NCBI RefSeq assembly: GCF_047229345.1
Contig: NZ_JBFTER010000006.1
Location: 1-64,000, forward strand
DNA: 64,000 bases
Direction: 5' to 3'
Source of the DNA: Cellulomonas_A sp047229345
Lineage (GTDB): Bacteria > Actinomycetota > Actinomycetes > Actinomycetales > Cellulomonadaceae
In this document: piece after piece, positions 28,859-37,215 of the stretch
How the letters are laid out: each line of letters begins with the position of its first letter
How positions within the stretch are numbered: position 1 is the stretch's first letter
Program-made: the position numbers and the translations under genes
The notes under the pieces: generated by a model
Seen by the model: only the letters and a program-made list of their open reading frames with translations
What the model was told of the DNA's origin: nothing
Databases searched by the model: none

Positions 28859-29611
28859 TCAGCGGAAGTGCGCGCCGCCGTTCACGTCGAGGATCGCCCC
28901 GGTGATGAAGCCCGCGGCGCCGGACGCGAGGTAGACGACCGCCCCGGCGACGTCGTCCGGCACGCCGGCACGCTTGACGGCCGTCGACGCCACCGCGGCG
29001 CGCTGCGCCGGCTCCGGGGTGTGCGTCGCGTGGAACGGCGTCGCGGTGATGAAGCCCGGGGCGATCGCGTTGACGGTGATCTGACGCGGGCCCAGCTCGC
29101 GGGCGAGCCCGCGCGTGAACCCGTCCATCGCGGCCTTCGCGGTCGCGTACGCCACGGCGCCGGTGCCGCCGCCGTCCTGCGCGGCGAGCGAGCTGATCAT
29201 GACGACGCGGCCGCCGTCGGGCATGAACGGCAGCACCGCGCGCGTCGCGTAGAACGCGCTCGACACGTTGAGGTCGAGGACCTGGTGCCAGTGCTGGTCG
29301 TCCATCTGGTGCACGAGCTGCCGGTCGACGAGCCCGCCCGCGTTGTTCACGAGGATGTCGATCCCGCCGCCGAGCACCTCCGCGGCCTTCGCGACGACGT
29401 GGTCGACGTCCCAGCTGTGCCGCGCGTCGAGCTGGAACGACTCGCTCGTGCGGCCGAGGCCCTCGATCGTCTCCACGACGGGCGCGGGGTCGTGCGCGAG
29501 GTGCGTGACCGCGACGTCGGCGCCGGCCCGGGCGAGCGCGAGCGCGATCGCCTTCCCGATGCCGGCCGCGCCGCCGGTGACCAGCGCGCGACGACCCTCG
29601 AGGTTGTCCAT
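28859..29611 (-). CDS. SDR-family oxidoreductase
   Basis: About 250 aa classical short-chain dehydrogenase: cofactor motif TGGAAGIGKA, NNAGG, catalytic Ser in MISSLAA, YATAK active site. Lies 217 bp downstream of uxaC on the same strand, so it may add an oxidoreductase step to hexuronate or related sugar-acid metabolism. The ATG at 29611 is chosen because AAGGAG lies 5 nt upstream; the GTG six nt earlier overlaps that site and cannot use it. Substrate unknown. Confidence 0.88.
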   Translation of the reverse strand: MDNLEGRRALVTGGAAGIGKAIALALARAGADVAVTHLAHDPAPVVETIEGLGRTSESFQLDARHSWDVDHVVAKAAEVLGGGIDILVNNAGGLVDRQLVHQMDDQHWHQVLDLNVSSAFYATRAVLPFMPDGGRVVMISSLAAQDGGGTGAVAYATAKAAMDGFTRGLARELGPRQITVNAIAPGFITATPFHATHTPEPAQRAAVASTAVKRAGVPDDVAGAVVYLASGAAGFITGAILDVNGGAHFR

Positions 29612-29828
29612 CCCCACTCCTTGGGCTCACCGGAGCCGCGGGGCGCCTGCGCCGGGGCGGCGGCAGGGCACGCCGAGGTCACCGGCCGTGCAGACACGGG
29701 TTGTCGGCGCGGTGCACGTCGTCGCCGGGGAGGCCGGTCGACGGCGCTGCGGCCGTCGTCGTGCCACCGGGCGCCACGTGCGGGGGGCGCGCCGTGGCCG
29801 CACGGTAGCCGTCCGCGGGCTCGGGGGT

Positions 29829-31280
29829 CTACTCCCCCGATCGAGGGCTCGGGTAGGACGCGAGCGGGAGGCGGTACGCGAGGTCGACGGCGGTCTCGAC
29901 GGCCTCGTCGAGGTCGAGCCGGTGCTCCGCGACGAGGCGCGCCAGGTGCCCCGCATCGATGCGGCGCGCGAGGTCGTGGCGCGCAGGGATCGAGAAGAAG
30001 GCGCGCGTGTCGTCAACGAACCCGGTCGTGTTGTAGAAGCCCGCGCTGTCCGTGACGGCCTCGCGGAACCGGCGCATGCCGTCGGGCGTGTCGAGGAACC
30101 ACCACGGCGCCCCGAGCCGCATCGCCGGGTAGACGCCGGCCAGCGGCGCGAGCTCGCGCGAGTACGTGTCCTCGTCGACCGTGAACACGATGAGCCGGAG
30201 GCCCGGGTGGTGCCCGAACGCGGTGAGCAGCGGGCGCAGCGCGTGCGTGAACTCGGTCGGCACCGGGATGTCGTAGCCGACGTCGGGCCCGCGTGCCGCG
30301 AAGACGGCGGGGTCGTGGTCGCGCAGGACGCCGGGGTGGAGCTGCATCACGAGGCCGTCCTCGGACGACATCCGCGCCATCTCGAACAGCATGTGCCCGC
30401 TGAACGCCTCGGCCTCGGGCGCCTCGACCTCGCCGCGCACCGCGGCGGCGAAGATCCGCTCCGCGTCGGCGACGGGCAGCGGGGAGGTGTCGCCGCGCAG
30501 GTGCCCGTGGTCGGTCGCGCGCGCGCCGGCCGCGACGAACGCCGCACGGCGCTGCTCGAGCGCGCGCAGGTACCCGGTGTAGGTCGTGGCGTCGATCCCG
30601 GAGCGCTCCGAGAGCAGGTCGAGGTCGGTGCGCCACGTCGGGCGGTCGAGGTGCAGCAGGGCGTCCGGGCGGAACGTCGGGACGATGCGCTCGCCCCAGC
30701 CGCGGCCCGCGAGCGCCGCGTGGTCCACGAGGGTCGCGGTCGCCGGGTCGGTGGTCGCGAGGACCTCGATGCGGAACTGGTCGACGAGCGCGAGCGGGCG
30801 CATCCGCGGCTCGGCGAGGCGCTCGCTGATCGCGTCGTAGAGGCGGTCGGCCGACTCCGCGGACGGGCGCTCGGTGAGCCCGAGGACGCCCGCGAGCACG
30901 TGCTCGAGCCAGAACCGCGTCGGGGTCCCGCGGTACAGGTGCCAGTGGGAGGCGAACGTGCGCCAGATCGCGCGGGGGTCGGCCTCGACCGGGCGGCCGT
31001 CGCGGCGCGGGACGCCGAGCGCGTCGTGCGGGACGCCCTGCGAGACGAGCATCCGCACGAGGTAGTGGTCGGGGACGACGAACAGCTCGGCAGGGTTGCC
31101 GAACGGCTCGTCGGCGTTGAGCAGGGCCGCGTCGACGTGGCCGTGCATCGACACGATCGGCAGGTCGACGGTCGCCGCCAGGATCTCGCGGGCGAGCGCG
31201 CGGGTCGTGGGGTCCGCGGGCAGGGCGCGGTCGGGGTGCAGCGTCCAGCCCGTGGGCCGGGCGGGGGTCTCGGGGGTCAC
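29829..31280 (-). CDS. uxaC: Glucuronate/galacturonate isomerase
   Basis: Isomerises D-glucuronate to D-fructuronate and D-galacturonate to D-tagaturonate. About 483 aa, matching UxaC. Visible: metal-binding SMHGHVDAALL, HYLVRML, the WLEHVL region, QLHPGVLRDH, FTVDEDTYSREL and the late DDTRAF segment. In the first motif the usual H-C-H reads H-G-H. GTG 31280 has GGGAGAG 5 nt upstream. Divergent from the LacI gene; a good promoter with an overlapping operator lies at 31339-31383. Confidence 0.93.
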   Translation of the reverse strand: MTPETPARPTGWTLHPDRALPADPTTRALAREILAATVDLPIVSMHGHVDAALLNADEPFGNPAELFVVPDHYLVRMLVSQGVPHDALGVPRRDGRPVEADPRAIWRTFASHWHLYRGTPTRFWLEHVLAGVLGLTERPSAESADRLYDAISERLAEPRMRPLALVDQFRIEVLATTDPATATLVDHAALAGRGWGERIVPTFRPDALLHLDRPTWRTDLDLLSERSGIDATTYTGYLRALEQRRAAFVAAGARATDHGHLRGDTSPLPVADAERIFAAAVRGEVEAPEAEAFSGHMLFEMARMSSEDGLVMQLHPGVLRDHDPAVFAARGPDVGYDIPVPTEFTHALRPLLTAFGHHPGLRLIVFTVDEDTYSRELAPLAGVYPAMRLGAPWWFLDTPDGMRRFREAVTDSAGFYNTTGFVDDTRAFFSIPARHDLARRIDAGHLARLVAEHRLDLDEAVETAVDLAYRLPLASYPSPRSGE

Positions 31281-31338
31281 GGTCTCTCCCTGTGCCGGGC
31301 GTGCGGGCGGTCCTCGGTGACTCACACTGCATCGCCGT

Positions 31339-31350
31339 GCAATCGTTTGC
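31339..31350. promoter_or_regulatory. LacI-type operator GCAATCGTTTGC
   Basis: GCAA-N-CG-N-TTGC dyad with a central CG, directly downstream of the uxaC -10 box, between uxaC and the divergent LacI gene. A related GTGCAATCG recurs at 31426-31434 beside the LacI start. Confidence 0.7.
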
Positions 31351-31354
31351 GTCG

Positions 31355-31383
31355 ACGTTAGCGCCGATCCGGAGCCCGGACAA
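31355..31383 (-). promoter_or_regulatory. Promoter of uxaC
   Basis: Minus strand TTGTCC (31383-31378), 17-bp spacer, TAACGT (31360-31355), followed 5 bp later by the GCAATCGTTTGC operator. Confidence 0.65.
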
Positions 31384-31439
31384 CGCCACAGCGAGACGGT
31401 CGTTGCACGCGGCCACCGGCTCGTGGTGCAATCGCATCC

Positions 31440-32552
31440 ATGACGGCACCGGTGACGCTGCGCGACGTCGCGCGGGCTGCGGGCGTCTCCCCCGCGACGG
31501 CCTCCCGCGCGCTCGCGGCCTCGGGCTCGACCTCGACCGACCGCCGCGCGCAGGTGCACCGCGCCGCCCGCGAGCTCGGCTACCGGCCCAACCGCGCGGC
31601 GCGCGAGCTCATCACCGGGCGCACCGGCAACCTGTGCCTCGTCGTCCCCGACCTCGAGAACCCGTTCTTCGCGGCGGTCGCCAAGGCCGTGCAGTCCCGG
31701 GCGCGCGCCGCGGGCTACGCGGTGTTCGTCGCGGACTCCGAGGAGGACCCGCACCTCGAGACCGAGCTCGTGACGCAGCTCGGCGCGCAGGCCGACGGCG
31801 TGATCCTGTGCGCGCCGCGCATGAGCGAGACCGCCCTGACCCGGCTCAGCGCGGGGCGCTCCGTCGTGCTCGTGAACCGCGAGGCGCCCGGCGTCGCGTC
31901 GGTCGTGGTGGACAACGTCGACGGCGTGCGCCAGGCGGCCGCGCACGTGCACGCCCTGGGCCACCGCCGGGTCGCGTGGGCGGGCGGGCCGGCCGACTCG
32001 TGGTCGGACCGCGAGCGCCACGCCGGCCTGCTCCGCGCGGCCGAGCGGCTCCCCGGCCTCGAGGTCGTGGACCTCGGCCACTTCGCCCCCGTGTTCGCGG
32101 GCGGCGTCGCCGCGGCCGACCTCGTCGCGGCCTCGCGGGCGACCGCGGTGCTCGCGCACAACGACCTCATGGCGCTCGGGATCCTCGACCGGCTGCGCTC
32201 GCGCGGCACCGCCGTGCCGGGCGGGGTCTCGGTCGTCGGCTACGACGACGTGCCCGCCGCGACGCTCGTCTCGCCTGCGCTCACCACGGTGGCCGTGCCG
32301 TTCGGGCGCCTCGGCCGGGCCGCGGTCGACACCCTGCTCGGCCTCGGCACCGTCGCCGGCACCGGTCGTCGCACCGGCGCCGCGCCGGGGCGGGCAGCAT
32401 CGACCGCAGGTCCCGGCTCCGCCGCCCCTGCTGCGCCCGACCGTGACGCGCCCGCCCCCGACGCGGCCGACCCCACCGCGCCCGGGCACCGGCTCGCCGT
32501 CGAGCTCGTCGTCCGCAGCTCGACCGACACCGCCCCTGGAGGCGCACCGTGA
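31440..32552 (+). CDS. LacI-family regulator of hexuronate genes
   Basis: About 370 aa. HTH TLRDVARAAGVSPATASRAL, hinge helix RPNRAARELITG, and a sugar-binding core (LCLVVPDLENPFFAAVAKAV, AHNDLMALGIL, VVGYDDVPAATLVSPALTTV). A Pro/Ala/Gly-rich insert of about 45 residues (near 303-349) breaks the last strand region before LAVELVVRSS, unusual for the family. Divergent from uxaC and coupled (GTGA overlap) to the reductase gene, so it probably regulates both in response to a uronate or its product. No Shine-Dalgarno sequence; GTGCAATCG abuts the start. Confidence 0.9.
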   Translation: MTAPVTLRDVARAAGVSPATASRALAASGSTSTDRRAQVHRAARELGYRPNRAARELITGRTGNLCLVVPDLENPFFAAVAKAVQSRARAAGYAVFVADSEEDPHLETELVTQLGAQADGVILCAPRMSETALTRLSAGRSVVLVNREAPGVASVVVDNVDGVRQAAAHVHALGHRRVAWAGGPADSWSDRERHAGLLRAAERLPGLEVVDLGHFAPVFAGGVAAADLVAASRATAVLAHNDLMALGILDRLRSRGTAVPGGVSVVGYDDVPAATLVSPALTTVAVPFGRLGRAAVDTLLGLGTVAGTGRRTGAAPGRAASTAGPGSAAPAAPDRDAPAPDAADPTAPGHRLAVELVVRSSTDTAPGGAP

Positions 32553-34111
32553 CCACGACCCCCACCGACGCGGCCCCGGCCGACGCCGCCGCCGACGCCC
32601 CGCGGCTCTCCCTCGCGACCCTCGACGCCGCCGCGGCGGCGCACGCCGGGGCGCCCACGTGGAACCCGCCTGCGGTCGACCCGCGCGCGGTCGAGGTCGG
32701 GATCGTGCACCTCGGGCTCGGCGCGTTCCACCGCGCGCACCAGGCCGTGCACACCGAGGACGCCGCCGCCGCGACCGGGGAGACGCGCTGGGGCATCCTC
32801 GGCGTCACTCAGCGCAGCGCGCGTGTCGCCGAGCAGCTCGCGCCGCAGGACGGGCTCTACGGCGTGCTCACGAAGGGCCGCGACACGACGTCGCTGCGGG
32901 TGATCGGCTCGCTGCGCGGCGTCGCGTTCCCCGGCACGCACACCCCCGAGGTGCTCGACCGGCTGGCCGCGCCGACGACGCACGTCGTCTCGCTGACCGT
33001 GACCGAGAAGGGCTACCGCCGCGCACCGGGCGGCGGACCCGACCTGGACGACGCCGGCACGCAGGCGGACCTCACGGCGCTGGCGGCCGAGCTCGGGGCT
33101 CCGGGCGCAGGTGGGCCGGACGCGCGCCCGGCCGCGACGTCGGTGGGCCTGCTCGTGCGCGGGCTCGCCCGCCGGCACGCGACGTCGGGCGCGCCCGTCA
33201 CGGTCGTGTGCTGCGACAACATGGTGGACAACGGGGCCCAGGTGCGCCGCCTCGTGACCGGGCTGCTCGACGCGGTCCCCGGCGCGGAGGCGCTGCGCGC
33301 GTGGGTCGAGGAGTCGGTGCGGTTCCCCGGGACGATGGTCGACCGCATCGTCCCCGCGACGACCGAGGAGCACCGGGTGCAGGCGCGCGCGGTCCTGGGG
33401 CTGCGCGACGAGGGGCTCGTCGTCGGGGAGCCGTTCACGCAGTGGGTGGTCGAGGACGACTTCGCCGGCCCGCGCCCGGCGTGGGAGCGTGCCGGTGCGA
33501 CGCTGACCGGCGACGTCGCGCCGTACGAGCGCGCGAAGCTCCGGGTGCTCAACGCGACGCACTCGACGCTCGCGTACCTCGGGGCGCTGCACGGCTACCG
33601 GACCATCGCGGAGGCCGTCCAGGACCCAGCGCTCGAGCAGGTCGCGCGCGCGCTGATCGACGAGGACGTGCTGCCGACGCTCACGCCGCCCGACGGCCTC
33701 GACCTGCCCACCTACCGCGACTCGGTGCTCGAGCGGTTCGCGAACCCGAACACGGGGCACACGACGATCCAGGTCGCGATGGACGGCTCGCAGAAGCTGC
33801 CGTTCCGGCTGCTCGCGACGGCCGCGGACCGGCTCGCCGCCGGGGCGGTCCCGCACGCGGTGGCCCGGGCGGTCGCGGCGTGGGTCGTGTTCGTGCGGCG
33901 CGGCACGTCCGTGACCGGCGACGTGCTGCCGCTCGACGACCCGCTCGCCGACGTGCTGCGCGCCGCGGCAGCAGGCCCGGAGGACGGGCTCGCGGACCGG
34001 ATGCTCGACCTCCGCGCGGTGTTCCCGGCCGAGGTCGGGGACTCCCCCGAGATGCGGGCGGCCGTGCGCGCCGCGGTGCGCGAGCTGCTCGCGGACGTCC
34101 GCGAGGCCTGA
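32549..34111 (+). CDS. uxuB: Fructuronate/tagaturonate reductase (mannitol dehydrogenase family)
   Basis: About 520 aa NAD-dependent long-chain polyol dehydrogenase. Cofactor region IVHLGLGAFHRAHQAVHTED, then VCCDNMVDNGAQVRRLV, FPGTMVDRIVPATT and AKLRVLNATHSTLAYLG with the catalytic Lys/Asn/His positions. Placed after uxaC and a LacI gene, it should reduce fructuronate to mannonate or tagaturonate to altronate; uxaA rather than uxuA is present nearby, which favours the altronate route, so UxaB-like activity is possible. GTG start overlaps the LacI stop and has GGAGG 6 nt upstream. Ends in a strong hairpin. Confidence 0.88.
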   Translation: MTTTPTDAAPADAAADAPRLSLATLDAAAAAHAGAPTWNPPAVDPRAVEVGIVHLGLGAFHRAHQAVHTEDAAAATGETRWGILGVTQRSARVAEQLAPQDGLYGVLTKGRDTTSLRVIGSLRGVAFPGTHTPEVLDRLAAPTTHVVSLTVTEKGYRRAPGGGPDLDDAGTQADLTALAAELGAPGAGGPDARPAATSVGLLVRGLARRHATSGAPVTVVCCDNMVDNGAQVRRLVTGLLDAVPGAEALRAWVEESVRFPGTMVDRIVPATTEEHRVQARAVLGLRDEGLVVGEPFTQWVVEDDFAGPRPAWERAGATLTGDVAPYERAKLRVLNATHSTLAYLGALHGYRTIAEAVQDPALEQVARALIDEDVLPTLTPPDGLDLPTYRDSVLERFANPNTGHTTIQVAMDGSQKLPFRLLATAADRLAAGAVPHAVARAVAAWVVFVRRGTSVTGDVLPLDDPLADVLRAAAAGPEDGLADRMLDLRAVFPAEVGDSPEMRAAVRAAVRELLADVREA

Positions 34112-34163
34112 CCCCGGCCGACCGGGAGCCGCCGCGCCGAGCACGGCTCCCGGTCGACCGGGG
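34112..34163. terminator. Bidirectional terminator hairpin
   Basis: Twenty-bp arms (34112-34131 and 34144-34163) with a single mismatch and a 12-nt loop, directly after the reductase stop and before the convergent secreted-protein gene. Confidence 0.75.
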
Positions 34164-34222
34164 TGCGCCGGTCGGTCACCCGGCCCCACCGCGGTCGTCG
34201 CGGTGCGGCCGTCGCGCCGGGA

Positions 34223-34669
34223 TCAGGGGCAGCTGCTCGTGCTCTGGTCCTGGACGATCGCGCGGCTGCCGTTCTCGACCTTGACGTAGGTGTTCGACGT
34301 GCCGCGGCGGTCGTAGCGCACGGTCCAGTCCTTGCCGTACCAGTTGATGAAGCGGATCTTGTAGCACCAGCCGCCGTCGACCTGGACGACGTCCCAGTCC
34401 TCGTTGGTGGGCGTCTGGCCGCCGTTGTACAGCGTGAGCGAGGCCCCGCTCACGCACGTCGTGCTCGCGGTCCCGGTGGTGCCGGTCGAGCACGTCCAGT
34501 TGCGCCGCGCCGTGATGGTCAGCGCGTCGGCGTTCTCGACGTGCGAGCACCCGCTCCAGGCGCTGCACGTGGTGCCCGCCTGCGCGGCGCCCGCGGGCAC
34601 CACGACGGTGAGCGCCATCACGGCGACGACGGTGGCGACGATGCGCCCGAACCCCTGCTTCCCGTTCAT
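34223..34669 (-). CDS. Small secreted Cys-rich protein, unknown function
   Basis: About 148 aa. Signal peptide with cleavage predicted after AAQA (residue 31). The mature part has six Cys, enough for three disulfides, and many Trp, Tyr and Thr residues; a possible carbohydrate- or wall-binding domain, but no family is recognised. ATG 34669 has GGGGAGAGAG just upstream. It sits between the hexuronate reductase and the Gfo/Idh-isomerase operon, on the opposite strand. Confidence 0.75.
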   Translation of the reverse strand: MNGKQGFGRIVATVVAVMALTVVVPAGAAQAGTTCSAWSGCSHVENADALTITARRNWTCSTGTTGTASTTCVSGASLTLYNGGQTPTNEDWDVVQVDGGWCYKIRFINWYGKDWTVRYDRRGTSNTYVKVENGSRAIVQDQSTSSCP

Positions 34670-34874
34670 CTCTCTCCCCTGCTCGTATCCGGACGGGTGC
34701 GCCGGCACAGCCACGAGCGGCGCCGACGCACAGCCGGGACGGTAGCGAGGAGCGCGGGCAGCGGGTGTCGGCGCGGTGGCGACGTGCCCCATCGGGCAAC
34801 GCGGCGGCCCCTGACCTCGCGTGCGGCACGCCGGGAGCGCGACCTTGACGACGACGTTCCGCGCGCCCTATCGT

Positions 34875-34888
34875 GGAAAGCGCATTCC
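34875..34888. promoter_or_regulatory. LacI-type operator GGAAAGCGCATTCC
   Basis: Located 25 bp before the ATG of the Gfo/Idh gene; differs from the operator at 19287 by two bases. Confidence 0.7.
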
Positions 34889-34913
34889 CGCGCCTACCCC
34901 ACTCGGAGAGACA

Positions 34914-36077
34914 ATGACGTCCCGCACGCTCCGCATCGCGATGAACGGCATCACCGGTCGCATGGGCTACCGGCAGCACCTGGTCCGCTCGATCCTCGCG
35001 ATCCGCGACGCAGGCGGCGTCGTGCTCGAGGACGGGTCGGTCGTGCAGGTCGAGCCCGTGCTCGTCGGGCGCAACGAGGGCAAGGTCCGCGAGCTCGCGG
35101 CGCGCCACGGCGTCGCCGAGTGGAGCACCGACGTCGACACGCTGCTCGCCGACCCGACGATCGACATCTACTTCGACGCCCAGGTGACGTCGCGCCGGTA
35201 CGCCGCGCTGACCGCGGCGATGAAGCAGGGCAAGCACATCTTCACCGAGAAGCCGACCGCCGAGACGCTCACCGAGGCCGTCGAGCTCGCGCGCGTGGCC
35301 AGGGACGCAGGCGTCACCGCGGGCGTCGTCCACGACAAGCTCTACCTGCCCGGCCTCGTGAAGCTGCGTCGGCTCGTCGACGAGGGCTTCTTCGGGCGGA
35401 TCCTGTCGCTGCGCGGGGAGTTCGGCTACTGGGTCTTCGAGGGCGAGCACCAGCCCGCGCAGCGCCCGAGCTGGAACTACCGCAAGGAGGACGGCGGTGG
35501 CATGACCACCGACATGTTCTGCCACTGGAACTACGTCCTCGAGGGCCTGCTCGGCTCCGTCAAGGCCGTCACCGCGAAGACCGTCACGCACATCCCGACC
35601 CGCTGGGACGAGAAGGGCCGCCCCTACTCGGCCACCGCCGACGACGCCGCGTACGGCATCTTCGAGGTCGAGGGCCCCGCGGGCGAGGAGATCGTCGCGC
35701 AGATCAACTCGTCCTGGGCCGTGCGCGTGTACCGCGACGAGCTCGTCGAGTTCCAGGTCGACGGCACCGAGGGCTCGGCCGTCGCGGGGCTCAACCGCTG
35801 CGTCGCCCAGCAGCGCGCGCACACCCCCAAGCCCGTCTGGAACCCCGACCTGCCCGTCACCGAGTCCTACCGCGACCAGTGGCTCGAGGTCCCCGCGAAC
35901 GCCGACCTGGACAACGGTTTCAAGCTGCAGTGGGAGGAGTTCCTGCGCGACGTCGTCGCCGGGCGCGAGCACCGCTTCGGGCTGCTCTCGGCCGCGCGCG
36001 GCGTGCAGCTCGCCGAGCTCGGGCTGCAGTCCTCGGCCGAGGGCCGTCGCCTCGAGATCCCCGAGATCGCGCTGTGA
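34914..36077 (+). CDS. Gfo/Idh/MocA-family oxidoreductase
   Basis: About 387 aa. N-terminal Rossmann region begins IAMNGITGRMGYRQHLV; the FTEKPTAETL motif holds the catalytic-type Lys; a substrate domain with KLYLPGLVKLRRLVDEGFFG (read in parts), GGGMTTDMFCHW and a His in the usual position follows. NAD(P)-dependent dehydrogenase of a sugar, inositol or keto-sugar; substrate unknown. Ribosome binding site GGAGAG. Its stop overlaps the GTG of the TIM-barrel gene. Under a LacI-type operator shared with the ABC importer and the SDR-flavoprotein operon. Confidence 0.9.
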   Translation: MTSRTLRIAMNGITGRMGYRQHLVRSILAIRDAGGVVLEDGSVVQVEPVLVGRNEGKVRELAARHGVAEWSTDVDTLLADPTIDIYFDAQVTSRRYAALTAAMKQGKHIFTEKPTAETLTEAVELARVARDAGVTAGVVHDKLYLPGLVKLRRLVDEGFFGRILSLRGEFGYWVFEGEHQPAQRPSWNYRKEDGGGMTTDMFCHWNYVLEGLLGSVKAVTAKTVTHIPTRWDEKGRPYSATADDAAYGIFEVEGPAGEEIVAQINSSWAVRVYRDELVEFQVDGTEGSAVAGLNRCVAQQRAHTPKPVWNPDLPVTESYRDQWLEVPANADLDNGFKLQWEEFLRDVVAGREHRFGLLSAARGVQLAELGLQSSAEGRRLEIPEIAL

Positions 36078-37024
36078 CGACCGGGTCCCCCGACCTGGCC
36101 CGGCTCTCGCTCAACACCGCGACGACCAAGGCGTGGGACCTGCGCGAGGCCGTCGACGGCGCCGCGCGCGCCGGGCTGCCGGCCGTCGGGCTGTGGCGTG
36201 ACCGCGTGCAGGAGGTCGGTGCGCCGCTGGCCGCGAAGATCGTGTCCGACGCCGGGCTGCGCGTGTCGTCGCTGTGCCGCGGGGGCTTCCTGACCGCGTC
36301 CGACGACGCCGGGATCGCCGCGGCGCTCGCGGACAACCGGGCCGCGGTCGTCGAGGCGGCGACGCTGGGGACCCGCGAGCTCGTGTTCGTCGTCGGCGGG
36401 CTGCCCGCCGCGTCGGCGCCCGGCGGACCGGCCCTGCCGTACCCGGGATCGGGTGGCGCGGCACCGACGGCGGCGTCCGACGCGTCGGGCACCGCCGCGG
36501 GGACCGACCCCGCGCGCGACCTCGTCGCGACCCGCGCCCGCGTGGCCGACCGCATCGCCGACCTCGTGCCGTTCGCGGCCGAGCACGGCGTGCGGATCGT
36601 GCTCGAGCCGCTGCACCCGATCTTCGCGGCGGACCGCGCGGTGATCTCGACGCTGGGCCAGGCGCTCGACCTCGCGGCGCCGTTCCCGGCCGAGACGGTC
36701 GGGGTCGTCGTCGACACGTACCACGTGTGGTGGGACCCGGACCTCGAGCGGCAGATCGCCCGCGCGGGCGCCGAGGGCCGGCTCGCGGGCTACCAGGTGT
36801 GCGACTGGGTCCTCCCGCTCGCCGCCGACGCGCTGCTCTCCCGCGGCCACGTCGGCGACGGGTACGTGGACTTCGCGACGATCACCCGCTGGGTCGCCGC
36901 CGCCGGGTACACCGGGGACGTCGAGGTCGAGATCTTCCGGCAGGAGATCTGGGACGCCCCCGGCGACGAGACCGTCGCGACGCTGGCCGACCGCTACGCC
37001 CGGCACGTGCTGCCGCACCTCTGA
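36074..37024 (+). CDS. Sugar phosphate isomerase/epimerase-like TIM-barrel protein
   Basis: About 316 aa xylose isomerase-like AP endonuclease 2 fold. Metal-ligand strands visible: VLEPLHP (Glu), VVDTYHVWWDPD (Asp/His), GRGHVGDG-type SRGHVGDGYVDF (His/Asp) and VEVEIF (Glu). A Gly/Ala/Pro-rich insert of about 30 residues lies near residue 120. Translationally coupled (GTGA) to the Gfo/Idh gene, the pairing seen in inositol and 3-keto-sugar pathways; it likely isomerises, epimerises or hydrolyses the oxidised sugar. Confidence 0.87.
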   Translation: MTTGSPDLARLSLNTATTKAWDLREAVDGAARAGLPAVGLWRDRVQEVGAPLAAKIVSDAGLRVSSLCRGGFLTASDDAGIAAALADNRAAVVEAATLGTRELVFVVGGLPAASAPGGPALPYPGSGGAAPTAASDASGTAAGTDPARDLVATRARVADRIADLVPFAAEHGVRIVLEPLHPIFAADRAVISTLGQALDLAAPFPAETVGVVVDTYHVWWDPDLERQIARAGAEGRLAGYQVCDWVLPLAADALLSRGHVGDGYVDFATITRWVAAAGYTGDVEVEIFRQEIWDAPGDETVATLADRYARHVLPHL

Positions 37025-37074
37025 CGCGGAGCGCACCGCACAGCGCCACCGGCTCTACGCGCAGAGCCACCAGC

Positions 37075-37135
37075 CCGCCGTCCCGGTCGCACCGAGACGC
37101 AGCGGCGCCGAGACGCAGCGGTGCCGGGACGGCGG
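37075..37135. terminator. Hairpin enclosing a 16-bp tandem repeat
   Basis: Arms CCGCCGTCCCGG (37075-37086) and CCGGGACGGCGG (37124-37135), extendable by CACCG/CGGTG past a 3-nt bulge. The loop carries CCGAGACGCAGCGGYG twice (37092-37107, 37108-37123). Probably terminates the convergent isomerase and hydrolase transcripts. Confidence 0.5.
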
Positions 37136-37157
37136 CCCGCACCCGTCCCTCGCAGGA

Positions 37158-37215
37158 GCGGACGCGGGCCGGCGCGTCACACGGTGGCGGACGCGGGCCG
37201 GCGCGTCACACGGAG
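37158..37215. repeat. 29-bp tandem duplication across a stop codon
   Basis: Units 37158-37186 and 37187-37215 differ by one base. The second unit contains the last three codons and stop of the metallo-hydrolase gene; the first is an extra copy outside the gene. Confidence 0.85.
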
